From Ottelia alismoides (taxonomy: Eukaryota; Streptophyta; Magnoliopsida; Alismatales; Hydrocharitaceae): a stretch of DNA of 64,000 nt. Shown here in pieces: positions 8,728 to 20,770 of this stretch; the first letter of the stretch is position 1, and each line of letters begins with the position of its first letter. Location: NCBI GenBank assembly GCA_037367405.1, contig JAZKJV010002332.1, forward strand, positions 655,679-719,678, given 5' to 3'. Both the position numbers and the translations under genes were made by a program. Under the pieces are notes generated by a model. The model was not told the DNA's origin and did no database searches. It worked only from the letters and a program-made list of their open reading frames with translations.

Positions 8728-10764
8728 TCACGCAAAATGAATCGGGGCAACATCAACGACCCGCGGCTCATGGTCTAGAAATGGCTTGAGCCGCTGGCCG
8801 TTCACTCGAAAGGTACTCTCAGAAGACAACTCGGATATATCAATGCTACCATTGTCGTGTACCTTTCTCACCAAGTAGGGTCCCTTCCACTTGCTCTGTA
8901 GCTTTCCTGGAAATAGGCGAAGCCTCGCATCAAACAGCCATACTCTCTGTCCAGGCTCAAAATGCTTGTGGCTAATGTGAGAATCATGCCACTCCTTCAC
9001 TCTCTCCTTATAATGTAGGCTGTTTGAGGAGGCGGTATCTCTCAACTCCTCCAGGGCTGCTAACTCTGCCCTCCTCTGGTCTCCTACACCATCTGGATCC
9101 ATAAGTATCTCAGTGACTGCCCAAAGTGACCTGTGCCTCAGCTCAACAGGTAAATGGCACGACTTGCCATATACGAGGCGAAAGGGAGATGTGCCCAATG
9201 GTGTCTTGAAAGACGTCCTATATGCCCACAAGACCGAGTCCAAAAGCTGTGACCAATCCTTTCGGTCAGGGCGGACGACTTTCTGCAATATAGTCTTGAT
9301 CTCCCTGTTCGACACCTCGGCTAGACCATTCGTCTGCGGATGGTAAGGTGTAGCAACGCGATGGTCTATGCCGAACTCTCTAGCAAGGGCCTTCACCTGG
9401 TCGTTGATGAAATGAGACCCCCCATCTGAAATCAATACTCGAGGTACCCCGAACCGCATGATGATGTGCTTCCTCAAAAATATGCAAACTGTACTCGCAT
9501 CAGCGGCTCGGGCGGGGATAGCCTCAACCCAACGACTAACATAATCTACGACCAACAGAATGTACTCAAATCCCTGACTCTTAGGGAATGGACCCATGAA
9601 ATCGATGCCCCATGCGTCAAAAACCTCACAGAAGTGAATGGGCTGCATCAGCATCATATCACGCTGTCCACAAGTGCCCATCCTCTGACAGTCAGTACAC
9701 CTCTTCACGAACTCATTAGAGTCCTTGAAGTGGGTAGGCCACCACAAGCCGGATTGGAGCACTTTCTGTGCCGTTCTCCTCCCAGAATGATGTCCTCCTG
9801 CCTCAAGCTTGTGGCAGTAAATGAGGACGCTATGGTGTTCCTCTTGAGGAATGCACCGACGCCAGACGCTATCCCCTCCTTCGTGGTAAAGGATGGGATC
9901 CTCCCAGTGGTAGGACTTGGCCTTCGCAAGGAAGGTCTCAAGCCTCTGCCTGAGCCAATCTTGTGGAACTTTCCCAGCAACGAGAAAGTTCACAATATCG
10001 GCATACCATGGGAGTGAGGCGATAGCAAGGATCGCCTCATCTGGGAAGGTCTCACAAATGGGATCAATATGCTCGGACTCCTCAGGCTGCTCTAAACGGG
10101 AGAGATGATCCGCCACCACATTCTTGACTACAGGCTTATCTTTGATCTCAATGTCGAACTCCTGGAGTAGAAGGATCCATCTAGTCAGTCTAGCCTTGGC
10201 ATCCTTCTTTGCCATTAGGTATCGGATGGCGGTGTGATTAGTGTACAGGGTCACTCTAGATCCAATGATGTAAGATCTGAACTTATCTAGGGCGAACACT
10301 ACGGCTAGCATCTCCTTCTCTGTGACTGTATAATTTCGCTGGGCGGAATCCAATGTGCGACTAGCGTAGTGGATAGCAAAGGGGACTCCATCCCTCCTCT
10401 GTCCCAGCACGCCCCCCACGGCAAAATCGGAGGCATCCGTCATGATCTCGAATGGGAGAGACCAATCCGGTGGCTGGAGAACAGGAGCCTCAATAACACA
10501 CTGCTTGAGAGTCTCGAAGGACGAAAGACACTTGTCATCGACAAGGAACTCAGTGTCTTTCGTCAGGAGGTCAGTCAACAGCCAGGCAATCCTGCTGAAA
10601 TCATGAATAAATCGTCGGTAGAAACCGACGTGCCCCAGGAATGACCGTAACTGCCTCAAATTGGACGGTGGTGCGAGTCTTCTAATGACATCTACCTTGG
10701 ACGGATCAACCTCCATTCCCCTGTTGGAGATAATGTGGCCAAGCACCGTCCCTTGAGTCACCAT
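8728..10764 (-). pseudogene. E1 RNase H and integrase part of pol (678-codon open stretch)
   Basis: This is the longest open stretch of E1 pol. It begins at an in-frame ATG just after a premature stop (10780-10782), so it is a fragment of the polyprotein and not a separate gene. Residues 1-60 are the end of reverse transcriptase (GHIISNRG, FLGHVGFYRRF). RNase H follows at about 100-225 with TDAS (D110), EKE and ADHLSR (D219), but the usual TDH is TNH (N176), which should impair catalysis. Integrase has H318, H325/326, C356 and C359 as a zinc-binding domain, then D388, D447 and E483 (D-35-E spacing), then a GPY-type C-terminal motif near 630. No chromodomain is visible. The stop at 8728-8730 appears to be the natural end. 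Sequence style (APDWSLPFE-like region, WGIDFMGPF) fits the Athila lineage. Confidence 0.93.
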
Positions 10765-11691
10765 GAAGTGACTCTTCTCCTAAGAAAGCACCAAGTGGAC
10801 CTCTATACATCGCTGGAGTACTCGGTCTAGGCAGTCAAGACAGGAGTCGAATCCGTCGCCGTAAATCGAGAAATCATCCATGAAGACCTCCAAACACTCC
10901 CCTACCATGTCCGAAAAGATCGACAGCATGCATCTCTGAAATGTCGCAGAGGCATTTCATAGCCCGAATGGCATGCGTCGGAAGGCGTTTGTGCCGAAGG
11001 GACAGGTAAAGGTGGTCTTCTCCTCGTCCTCAGGAGCGATGGCCACCTGGTTGTAGCCCGAGTACCCATCCAGAAAACAGTAATGGCTCTTCCCTGCCAA
11101 TCTCTCAATGACCTGGTCAATAAAAGGCAGGGGGAAATGATCCTTCTTGGTGGCCTGGTTGAGTCTCCTGTAGTCAACGTAGACCTGCCAAGAAGTGGGT
11201 ACTCGTGTAGCAATCTCCTCTCCTGACTCACTGATCACAGTCGTGATGCCCGTCATCTTGGGCACAACATGCAAGGGGCTGACCCACTTGGAGTCGGAAA
11301 TGGGATAAATAAAATCTGTGCTCCACCATTTTGAGATTTCCTTCATGACAACCTCTCTCAGATTGGGGTTCAGCCGCCGCTGGAATTCACGCGACGGCTT
11401 CACCCCATCCTAGAGATAGATATAGTGGGAGCAACGTGATGGACTAATCCCATGGAGATCTGCTACGCTCCATCCGATTGCCTTGCGGTTCTTTTCAAGA
11501 ACCCCCATCAAACGAGATTCTTGCTCTCCAGTCAGATCGGAGGAGATGATGACTGGGTACATCTCAGGCTCACCCGCAAGGAATCGATACTTCAGCGAAG
11601 TAGGGAGCGGCTTCAGCTCTGGACAGCTGGGTGCTGGTGGATCTGGCCTCTGAAGTGTCTCTGTGTATGCTGCCAAATCTGTATGGGAGAA
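10765..11691 (-). pseudogene. E1 reverse transcriptase part of pol, interrupted by stops
   Basis: In the same frame as the rest of E1 pol, this segment encodes reverse transcriptase: an N-terminal region (PVIISSDLTGEQES, KAIGWSVADLHGISP), the ISKWWSTDFIYPISDSKWVSP block, YRRLNQATKKDHFPLPFID, the GYSGYNQ and FGTNAFRRMPFGL blocks, and the catalytic FMDD at 10861-10884. Three premature stops break it: 11410-11412 (TAG), 10957-10959 (TGA, right after FGL) and 10780-10782 (TAG, where E2 has tryptophan). There is no frameshift. Reverse transcriptase would copy element RNA into DNA inside the particle, but this copy cannot be translated through. Confidence 0.92.
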
Positions 11692-14100
11692 CTAAAACTC
11701 TCTCTCAATATCGGGAACTGGAGAAGGCTGCTCTGACTGACTGTCTCTGCTATGCTCGGTATCTACCTCCTCCTCAGCTGTAGGCTCTGTGGAACTCAGG
11801 TCTGGCATGTATTCCTTGCAATCTGCCCAATCAGACTCTGAATCCGAGGGATCTGCATCAACAAAGGTGGCATCAGCACCACCGTCACAAAACTCCGTGT
11901 CGCGGTCAAGAACCTGCTCTGCTGCCTCTATGGTATCCTGAACCAGGGCTGTGCTCTCCAAGCTATCCTCTACGGTCATCTCGGCATCAGTTGTGTCTGC
12001 AAATGAGAGGATGGCATGTGCTGCTGGATCTGCCCATACTGCCTCATCGTCTGTGATCACAAAGTCACAGTCCTGGTGGATGTCTAGCCAGGCATCTGTC
12101 AGCTGCTCTGCATCTGAACTGGTCTCTGAGCATGATCTGTCTCTGGCTCTGTAGTCCTCGATCGAGTATACCTTCCCGCTATCATGGTCAGTCACCGCCT
12201 TAGCTGTGGCCAAGAACGGACGACCGAGGATGATGGCGGTATCGGTCACTGAATCAGGGATCTCCATGTCCAACACTATGAAGTCCACGGGGAATTGCAG
12301 GCCCTGAATAGTGACGACAACGTCTCGCAACAACCCCTTCGGCCTCTTGACAGATCGATCAGCGAACTGAAGGACTGTCCTACTCTGTCTAAGAGTGCCC
12401 AACTCGAAGCGGTCGAGAAGGGCTGCCGGAAGGAGGTTGATAGACGATCCGCTATCTAATAGAGTCCGGTCGAACCTCTGCTCTCTAATGTGACACCTGA
12501 CATAAGGGGCTCCTGAATCTGGCCTCTTGGCCGGCAGACGGTTCTGAATCGCGAAACACATGGCTTTCGTCAGCACATGGATCTCTGAGTGGTGGTTCCT
12601 CTTCTTCCTCCTGACTGTAGTCCTGTCTCTCAACGAACACTGAAGAAGGGGAATGTGCTGCAAAGCCTCCTGAAGGGTCAACTGTATGTGGAATCTATCA
12701 ATCATGTTCTGGCTGAACTCCTCCTGCTCTCTCTTTTTTGGATCTTTTTCATTTTTCTTCCCCTTCCCCATCTGAAGGGCTCTAGGGAAGGGAATCACTG
12801 GGTCCTTCTCAGATGAAGGACTAGGAAAAGGTCTAGACGGCTCGACGGCCGGATACGCACATACATCAAGCACCACAGTGGGACCAGAAAAAACCAAAAC
12901 TTTTCCTTTATTCACAACATGGTTCCGAGATACATCAGAATGAGGAAAAACTACAACTCTCTTAGAATGAACTCTGGTGGTCTCAGTACCACCACTGGCT
13001 GGCTCAACTGGACGTCTCGCGGCCTCAGTACCGTGCTGTGGCTCGGCATCGGGAGTGGCCTCAGTACCACCTCCTCGAACTAGTGAAATTGCGGCCTCAG
13101 CACCGCCTGTGAAATCAACATCCTTGGTGGCATCAGTACCACCATCATCAACATGAGCGGCCTTAGTACCGCTCTCCTGCTCCTCATCTGGCGCCCTAGG
13201 TGTGTCCTCGTGATGTCGCTCAGACGAGGTGCCGCCGCCGGCTGGTGTCCTACCGCTCCTAATTGTGACAAAATCAGCATCAAAATGGTCTGCAGACATA
13301 TAATCAAATGGATCACTAGGAGTGGCATGCTCAGTGTAAGCTACCTGCTCAGACTTCCGCTTCAGGCTGTTGGGATTCGGCTCGATCTGGGCAGGGATGA
13401 CGGCCTTCCCTCTCACAATGTCCCGCATCTCCTGGCGGAACTCGTCCATCTCCCGTCTGAAAGTAGTCTGCTGGTCCGTGAGGAGGCAGGCTATGTCGTC
13501 CAAGGCGGGACTCTCGTATGGTGGACCATGAGAGCCCGACGGGTAGCCTCTCTGGTAATGAGGCTGCTGGAACTGGTGCTGCTGCTGCTGAGAGGGGTAA
13601 GTAGGTGGATGCTGCTGCTGGTGAGGCTGCTCACGCCTCCAAGACTGTCCCTGCTGATAGGGACGAGGAACGTAGGATGACTGCTGCTGCTGCTGTGAAG
13701 GGTAGACTGGGGGCTGCTGCTACGGCTGGTGATCTCTCTGCTGACTGTACTGGCCTCCTTGACCAGATGGCTGCTGCTGGGGCTGGGCACCTCCATTCCC
13801 CCACCTGAATCCGGGATGGTCTCGTCGGATCCCAGGCTGAGGACGGTCATACCAAATCCCGTTGACATCCATCAACGGCTCTACATCGTACTGGGCTGGC
13901 GGGAGTACTGCCAGAGGCTGATCAGGCTGGTATACCACCATCTGCAAGTCTAGAGATGGTGGTGACTGGTAAGTGGGCTGCGGCTGCTGGTATGGCTCCG
14001 CCTGTACAAGGTGAACCTGTCTAGGCTGCTGGTGTGAGCTGGAGCACTGGGACGAGCTGCTGCTGCTGCCGTGATCGCCTCGCGACTGAAGACAGGGCTG
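11692..14100 (-). pseudogene. E1 gag C-terminus, acidic repeat linker and protease
   Basis: This part joins gag to protease in the same frame. Its first third is glutamine- and proline-rich (CAG codon runs at about 13560-13720) and has a TAG stop at 13720-13722. From 13719 the frame stays open to 11692, about 675 codons. A degenerate acidic linker repeats the pattern GGTEAT/GTEAA several times (about 13190-12970). The aspartic protease follows, with LLDSGSSINLLP (active Asp codon 12454-12456) and ILGRPF downstream. An acidic tail leads to the TAG at 11692-11694, before the reverse transcriptase. I did not see a CCHC zinc knuckle. The protease would cut the polyprotein during particle maturation. 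Confidence 0.9.
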
Positions 14101-15498
14101 TCAAGCCGTTTGTGCCTCCTGGAGACACATGAGCTGGGTCTTCATGTCGCTCAGAGTTTGTGCCATCTGCTCCATCTGAGTGATGCCATGGCACTGCTTC
14201 TTCTCTATCAGCTCCATCCGATCCAACTTCTCGCTGATAATACCCATGTCCGCAGCTGACGACTCTTCCTGTGTTGCTGCTACTGCGGACGAACGGGATG
14301 GACCGGCATCGACCCGTGCTATCCTCTGGTACTGCACGGGTCCTGGCTGCTGCTGGGGTCTGCCCTGAGTGTATAACCTGGTCTGGGACATCACCATATA
14401 GTTCTCGGCCATCTCCTCATAGATGGCCCAGACCTGGTCGTGATCCTTGGCGAAATACGACCCGCCACAAGAAGCGTTCACCAAGCCCTGGAGCTCTGGT
14501 GTCAGCCCGCTGAAGAAGCTCTGCACAAGGTTGGGCTTCGAAATATCATGGTGCGGGCATCGATCAGTCAGCTCTCTAAACCTCTCCCATGCCTCATGGA
14601 ACTGCTCGTTGAGGAGCATGGAGAAGTTGCTGATGAGGGCTCTCGCTGCATTGGTCCGCCCGAGTGGATAGTACTTGTGTAAGTACTCGGTGCGGAGCTG
14701 TTCCCATGTGTAAACAAACTTTTCCAAGTGCTTCAGCCAGGTGGCTACTCTGTCTGCCAAGGAAAAGGGGAAGACGATCATCCGAATCGTATCCTGGTCC
14801 ACCTGACGATCGTGGACAGTACTGCAGATCATGAGGAACTCCTGGAGGTGGAGATGGGGCTCCTCAGTGGCGAGCCCGTGGAAGCGGGGGAGTAACTGCA
14901 AGGTGTTCGGGGGGAACTTGAAGTCCCCCACGATAGATAGAAGTACGACCCAGTGGTGCATCAGCGTCGATCCGGGGTTGTGTAACTCCCGCATTAGTCT
15001 CGGTGGTCCTCCTACCGCGGCTGCGGCGGCTGCTGCGGCTGCTGCATCTGCATCATCCGGGATCCTCGGCCCATCTCTCCTCTCATCTCTCTCTGCTCGC
15101 ATCTGCTCCATCTCTCTCCTCATATCAAGCATGAATGCTCCCTGATCCCTCAACTATTGCTGAATGGTCTAGAGGGAGGCGATCAGGGTGGAGTTGATCT
15201 TGCCCTGGTCCAACACAAAGTGCTCAGGCTGTGGACCTCGGGAGCGATCCTCGGAACTGCCAGCCATGGCGTCTGCAAAATCAAATGAGCCGAACTCAGG
15301 TGCAGATAAATTTGCCAATCTCTCCTCTGGCTCATGTCTCTCAAAACCGAAAGAAAGGGGGTCGAGCGGGAACATGGCGGAATCATACTCGGGCTCGGAG
15401 AGCTGGTCTCGGCTCTCACGAGCCAACCTAGATGAACAGGTAGACGCGCCCGAAAGCGGTGCAGCCAGAGGCTGCCTAAGAGATCGTCTACCCATCAT
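14101..15498 (-). pseudogene. E1 gag, interrupted by stops
   Basis: The reading starts at the methionine ending at 15498 (MMGRR). The first 109 codons are followed by two stops 15 bases apart, TAG at 15169-15171 and TAG at 15154-15156. The next 350 codons, to TGA at 14101-14103, contain a polyalanine run (coded near 15017-15050) and a recognisable retrotransposon gag domain: a block around FPFSLADRVATWLKHL, then AWERFRELTDRCPHHDI, then VQSFFSGL. This capsid-type domain would assemble the cytoplasmic particle. The sequence is of Athila type. All pieces share the frame of pol, so the element encoded one long gag-pro-pol polyprotein before the stops arose. Confidence 0.92.
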
Positions 15499-16983
15499 CG
15501 TGATCTGGCGAGTAAGGCGGATGGGATCTGGAGAAACTATGATCAGAATACAAACCCCTCAGTTCGCCAACGCAACGCGAGCTGAAGACCGTAAAGGCTC
15601 GGTCGGATTACCTTGTCAAATTTTATTTTGGTGAATAAACAATTTGTCAGAGCGATTACGTGACCTGCTGGGATACCCGATGCTACCCCAACCGACTATC
15701 CCGCACGAATGAATCGGTAATCAGTCGGGAATAGCACCGGAGGGCTCTACCTAGTGAACGGGTCACTCTCTCGCACAAGCAAACCAATCAATGAGGGGGT
15801 TGCTCTCCCCAAGATAAATTTTTAGATCAGGTGTCTTTTAGGGTCAATAGCTTAAACAGTCCCAATTTTATGGTTTTTCTTTTTAATATTATTCAATAAA
15901 AACAAAGGCCTAACGAAATTTTCGGTTCTCCTGATTATTAAATCAAAAACAGGGGGAGAAGACGAAAAAGCTGATGCGCGATGAAATCAATGATGCATGC
16001 AAAGATAGAAATGCGTACCTGTCTCCAGCACTCTACATGCAAAATGATCCGCGTAGAAATGTAAAGACTGAAAAGAAACTACCTATATGGTGCAACGGTA
16101 AAAAGCCGAGTCCTAAACAGGCAACTCTACTCGAAGAACCATCTAACTGGTCACCGATCCTTCAAGCCAAAGGTCTGGTCTCAGTCTACCCCTCCTTCTC
16201 CCGACACATCGGGTTCAGGAGCAGCACTTGGCAGGGCAGGCTACGACACGTAGGCTACGAAGGGAGTGAGTCAGTTATTTTTATTAGTGATTTATTAGTA
16301 GGTCCAATTAATCGCACTATAGGAACATGCAGATAATTAGGTGTGGGGATCCTACTAATTACGGCACAATCAAGCAGAAAATCCTAAGTCTAGGGGCACG
16401 AGAAAAACCACAGAAAACCGTAAAAGGCAGCGAAGAAAATCAAAAACCGCGAAAAAGCCGCGAAAAACCCTAAGGGTCCCCCGAGCACACCGGTGCTCGA
16501 CGAAACAGACCTGCTAGTCAAGCCAAGTCCAAAGTCTGAGTCGGTCCCTGTATTATTACAATAATCAAATAAAGATAAAAATAAAGTCTAAACTAATCCT
16601 ACTATAATCCTCTCCCACTCAGCCTCTCTCTCACGCTCTCCTGCGGCTCCGTGCAGAAGGGATCCGCCTCCGAGTCTCGCGGTTGCATCGGCTTCTCGAA
16701 AGCTGCTGCCTCGGTCCTCGGGCCCTAGCAAGAAAGAAACAAGTGGTCAGACCAATAAAATAATCAAATAATAGCAAGAAAATAAAACAGGGTATATGTG
16801 CAAAAATGCAAAATAAAATAAACAAACAAAAGTCAAACAAAAACAAAAACAAAAGAAATTAAAATAAAACAAAATAAAGCAAAAAGAAGAGAAAAACAAA
16901 AAGCCGCAAAAAGCCGCGGAAAGCTGCGAAAAATAAAACAAAAAGAAAATGAAAATGAAAAATCAAAAACTACTAAGCCGTGC
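15499..16983 (-). other. E1 leader between primer site and gag
   Basis: This is about 1.5 kb of non-coding leader on the element strand. It should hold packaging and dimer signals. Islands are shared with the E2 leader although the rest has diverged: a block about ATGATGCATGCAAAGATAGA (near 15990) with CACTCTACATGCA (16029), a block about AAATCCTAAGTCTAGGGGC (near 16380), and GGGTCACTCTCTCGC (near 15760). No credible reading frame was found. An AT-rich tract at about 16790-16980 precedes the primer site. Confidence 0.7.
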
Positions 16984-17001
16984 TCCCCGGCAACGGCGCC
17001 A
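16984..17001 (-). promoter_or_regulatory. E1 primer-binding site, tRNA-Asp
   Basis: The plus strand reads TCCCCGGCAACGGCGCCA, which is the 3' end of plant tRNA-Asp(GTC) including CCA. On the element strand the complement lies three bases inside the 5' LTR. An 18-base perfect match in this position identifies the minus-strand primer. tRNA-Asp priming is usual for Athila elements. Confidence 0.95.
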
Positions 17002-17004
17002 TTA

Positions 17005-20000
17005 TGATGACCACAAAAAGCCGAGCGAGTGAGGTAAATCAGGTGTATCTCAAGCGGTCGTTGCGACCTCAATCACTCGGGTGGTCGATCGAGAAAAAGA
17101 GACCACCAAATAGAATTAAATCAACTCAAAATCAAATAGCGGTCCTGCTATTAGTTTAACCTAGCATAGCGACCAGAGTCGAACACAAGGAGCACGTGAT
17201 GGCCTTGCAGCCTATGAAGTAGTCAAAAATAAACTAAAATAAAATAAAAGATGTTTTTGGTGGATTTTTAGTCTTTTATATTTTTTTGGATTTTTGGTTA
17301 ATTAAGGAAATAAAGAAAACAAGAAAACAAGCCAACACAACAATTTATTTAATGCCTCAAAAATCAACCAAAAATTCATATAAAAATGTTTTTATGTATT
17401 TTACATTTTTTACTGTTTTTGGTTAATTTTTGGTAATTTTCTGATTTTTATTTAATTTTCTAAAAATAAAAAATGTAAGAAAATGAAGGCATTGTCCAGT
17501 CAGGAGTAAAAGGCCAATTTAAAATGCAAAAGGACTTTTTTAGCTCCTGGAGGTAATTTTCCTATAAACTAGAAAGTTTAAGGAAAATTTGGGTACTGGA
17601 TTTATGATTTTTGGTTTTTTAAATTGTTTATTAGAATTTTTGTAAGTTTTTAGGTTTTATTAAATTTTATGCGTTTTATATAATGAAAAATGGCCAAAAA
17701 TGGCTAGAAAATCAAACAAAATAAAAGAAACATTAGCTAATTTTTTTGTATTTTTTAGATAAGTTTTAATATTTTTTTGTGAGCTTTTAAACTGAACAGT
17801 AAAGAAAATGGCTGTTTTTGATTTTTTAAAAATATCAAATAAAAACAAAAATGTCTCCAAAAATTCTAGAAAATTTTACACCATGGTAGGAGCCATGTGT
17901 CCAATTTTCATGGAATTTGGAGTAAGTTTGATATTTTATTCAAAAATAAAACATAGGTACAGTGCATAGGGACCTGTACGTAATTACTAAAAGTTCTGGG
18001 GGGTCCGGTGCAAAATTCCCAAAAGATCACGCGCGCGGCGCGTGTCTGGGGCACACAGGGACCTATATGCAATAAAAACAAGTTCCCTGGACTAAATAAT
18101 AATAGGTATTAAAAGTCCAGGGGGCTTGTTATAAAATACCCAAAAATAAGCGCACATGCGCAAATAACTCACGCACAGGGGTATAAATGCAATTTCCTAA
18201 AAATATTCATTCATTTCATAACCATCCAGAACTACAGGGCTAACTATGCAAATATCCCAAAGAGGCACGTGTCGATGCACGTGCTACACCACAAACAGGG
18301 GCATATATGCGAATAAAATAAAGCTTAGTGTCCAAAGTGCAAATGTACCAAAAATAAAACAACTACGCTATGTATTTACAGGACTAAACGCGAAATAAAA
18401 TAAAGAGAAGGGCCTAATGGTAAACTACCCTTTATTAAGTCGAGAGTCGGATGGCTGCCACGTGGGGGATCGCACGGTGGAGGATGAGTGGCACGCAACA
18501 AACGAACCCTCGTCGCGATCCGACGGCTGGGAAGGGCCCACGTGGAAGATCAAACGACTGCAAAGCGTCGTGGGTCTACAAAGGGGGCCTGACTCGGATC
18601 GGACGGATGAGGTGCAGCCACGTGCTGGATCTGATGGTGGAGACGCGTCGTGGCTAAACCTCGCTAGATCAACGGTGGTGATCGAACCCCAAGAGATCTG
18701 GCGGTCAGTGCTACTCCGCAAATGGACGAACATGATCACGACTGGATCTCGGGGTCGATCGGACGACGGAGAAGGATGGTGGACGAACTGGGCTCCGGCG
18801 AACTTCGCCGGGCTCGTGACGGTGCTGGTCTCCTCCTGGAAGCTCGCTGAAGATCGGAGAAGGAAGCTGCGGGCCCTCCACGTCTAATGGATGCCTCCGA
18901 TGACCCAACAGAGCCCTGGGTAGCTCCGGCGAGGTCGCCGGAGGCAGAGCTGCTAGAACAAATGGTCCAAGCCCTCAGATGGGCTTGGATGAACCTGCAA
19001 AGTGCACCAGCAAACTTGCGGGTCGAGGGCAAACTTCCTCGACCCTGTTAGGCGTGGTGAAAGTGGACGGTGAGGCGTGGTGATCGAGCTCCGGCAAGGG
19101 GGTGGACGGAGGAGCTCGACTCCCCAGATCCTGTGCGAGCTGGGTTGAGCGGAGGGGCGTAGAACGTGCGTGGAAGAAGGGCGGATGCGATGATGCGAAC
19201 CGATGATCGAGTGGAAGGCGAACGTGACCGGAATAGAAGGTGGTCGGCGACGGCTAAAATTGGGGGAAAATCAAAATCAAAGAAAAGGAGGAAGAACTAT
19301 AGCTACCTGAGTGAAGGGATCGACTGGGGATGAGCTTGGGCAGCTCTGTGTCCTTGCCTCGAGGACCGTCGTCGTTCGAGGCTCTGGCTCCTGCTCTAGG
19401 CGGAGCACGGCGGAGCAAACTCACCGGATCAGTGGTTCAGACGTCTCCTCCTCGCTGCGACAATGCCCGGAGCGAGCTGTCACTCTCACTAAGGCACTGG
19501 ACGTCACTGGGTGGTCGGCGAATGATCCAAAGATGCTGAATAAGATGGCGGAGCTCGAGATTTATATGGGTGCAGGTCCGGCAAGACTTGATCGGGTAGG
19601 GCAATGTGGAGCACGGACCCCGAGGCGGGTGTGCCGGCGAAGATGTCGGTTGTGACGTGATCGAAACGGACCCAGGGTTTCGGGGTATGGTGATCGGGAT
19701 TGGACACGAAAAAGAGGAGAAGTCGGGTCGGGTGTCCAACAACCATGGGAGGTGGTCCACAGGGGGGAGTTGACCGGGCGGTCAACAACCCCCGTGGACC
19801 AATGAGAAAAGGCCATTTGGAAAAGATTTGAAAAAACAATTAAAAATAGTAAATGGTCGATTTATTAAAACGTCAAAACATGAAATATTTTTGTTTTAAT
19901 ATTTTCTATTTTTGGTGATTTTTAATTAATTTTTCAAAATGAAATGAGGTATTTACACTATATAGCTATATATAGGTATACGTACAATATGTCTTTTTAA

Positions 20001-20765
20001 TTTTTGATTTTTAATTTGTTATTTTTATACATTTTTATTCCTATTTTATATTTTATTTATTTATAGTATAAAATTAAGAATAAAAGGGTATTTTTATTTT
20101 ATTTTTATTATTTATATACATAGGTGAAATAAATAGGTATATACACTTATATACATGGTATATGTACAATGTATTTTTGGGTTTTTAATTTTGTTATTTT
20201 TATTTTGTTTTTGTTTTAATTGTTTCTATTTTATTTATTTACAACATAAAAAGTAGAATATATACAAATTTTATAAAAATTAATTTTATTTAGTTATAAG
20301 GTGAAATAAATATAGGAGTGGCTATGTACATGATGGATATATACAAGTGATCTATTTTTGTTTTCTTTTTGATTTTTTTCTATTTTTATCTTAATTTTAT
20401 ATTTATAAATATATACAAGTATTTACAAACCCATTTTATTTTATTTTTGGAGGAAAATATTTTTATTATATTTACAAATATATTTACACACATGAGCCCC
20501 TATCTCCCTCTACTTTGGCTTTTATGCGGTCAGGCCCATGCTGAGCCCTCCCTTGGGTTAGGTTGCTCAATATTTATTCTAAATATTTCCCTCTTTTTCT
20601 TTTTGATCTTTATTCTTTTATTTTTGCACAAAAACATGCTAATTATTACTTTTTACACCATTCATGCTTTTGGTAATTATTTATATTTACAAATATATAC
20701 ATGCATTTGCAAAAGTTTTTGTAGCTAAAATATAAGAATAAAGAGTGATGAATGAGTATTCATCA
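17005..20765 (-). repeat. E1 5' LTR (Athila-like Ty3/gypsy), 3.76 kb
   Basis: This is the partner of the LTR at 2914-6627, with the same boundaries (TGATGACC to TTCATCA) and the same internal order. Only scattered substitutions and small indels separate the two where I compared them, which suggests a fairly recent insertion relative to the others. A double CACGTG site at about 3937-3955 in the left LTR reads CACGCG and GCGTG at the equivalent place here (about 18026-18045). As the 5' LTR on the minus strand, it should contain the promoter. I could not place a TATA box or start site with confidence. Confidence 0.93.
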
Positions 20766-20770
20766 ATCAG
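20766..20770. repeat. target-site duplication of E1, right copy (ATCAG)
   Basis: This exactly matches 2909-2913 and closes the E1 insertion. The copia sequence continues from 20771. Confidence 0.92.

Noticed and set aside
9466..10017. 183-codon plus-strand frame
   Set aside because: It is the antisense of the integrase coding region of E1 pol and has no motif of its own.
13153..13680. 175-codon plus-strand frame
   Set aside because: Antisense of the glutamine-rich gag tail and linker; CAG/CTG repeats keep it open.
14101..14103. TGA at the end of gag as a programmed readthrough site
   Set aside because: E1 has seven other in-frame stops, including inside RT domains, so this one is more simply explained as decay; E2 does not show a stop at the same codon.
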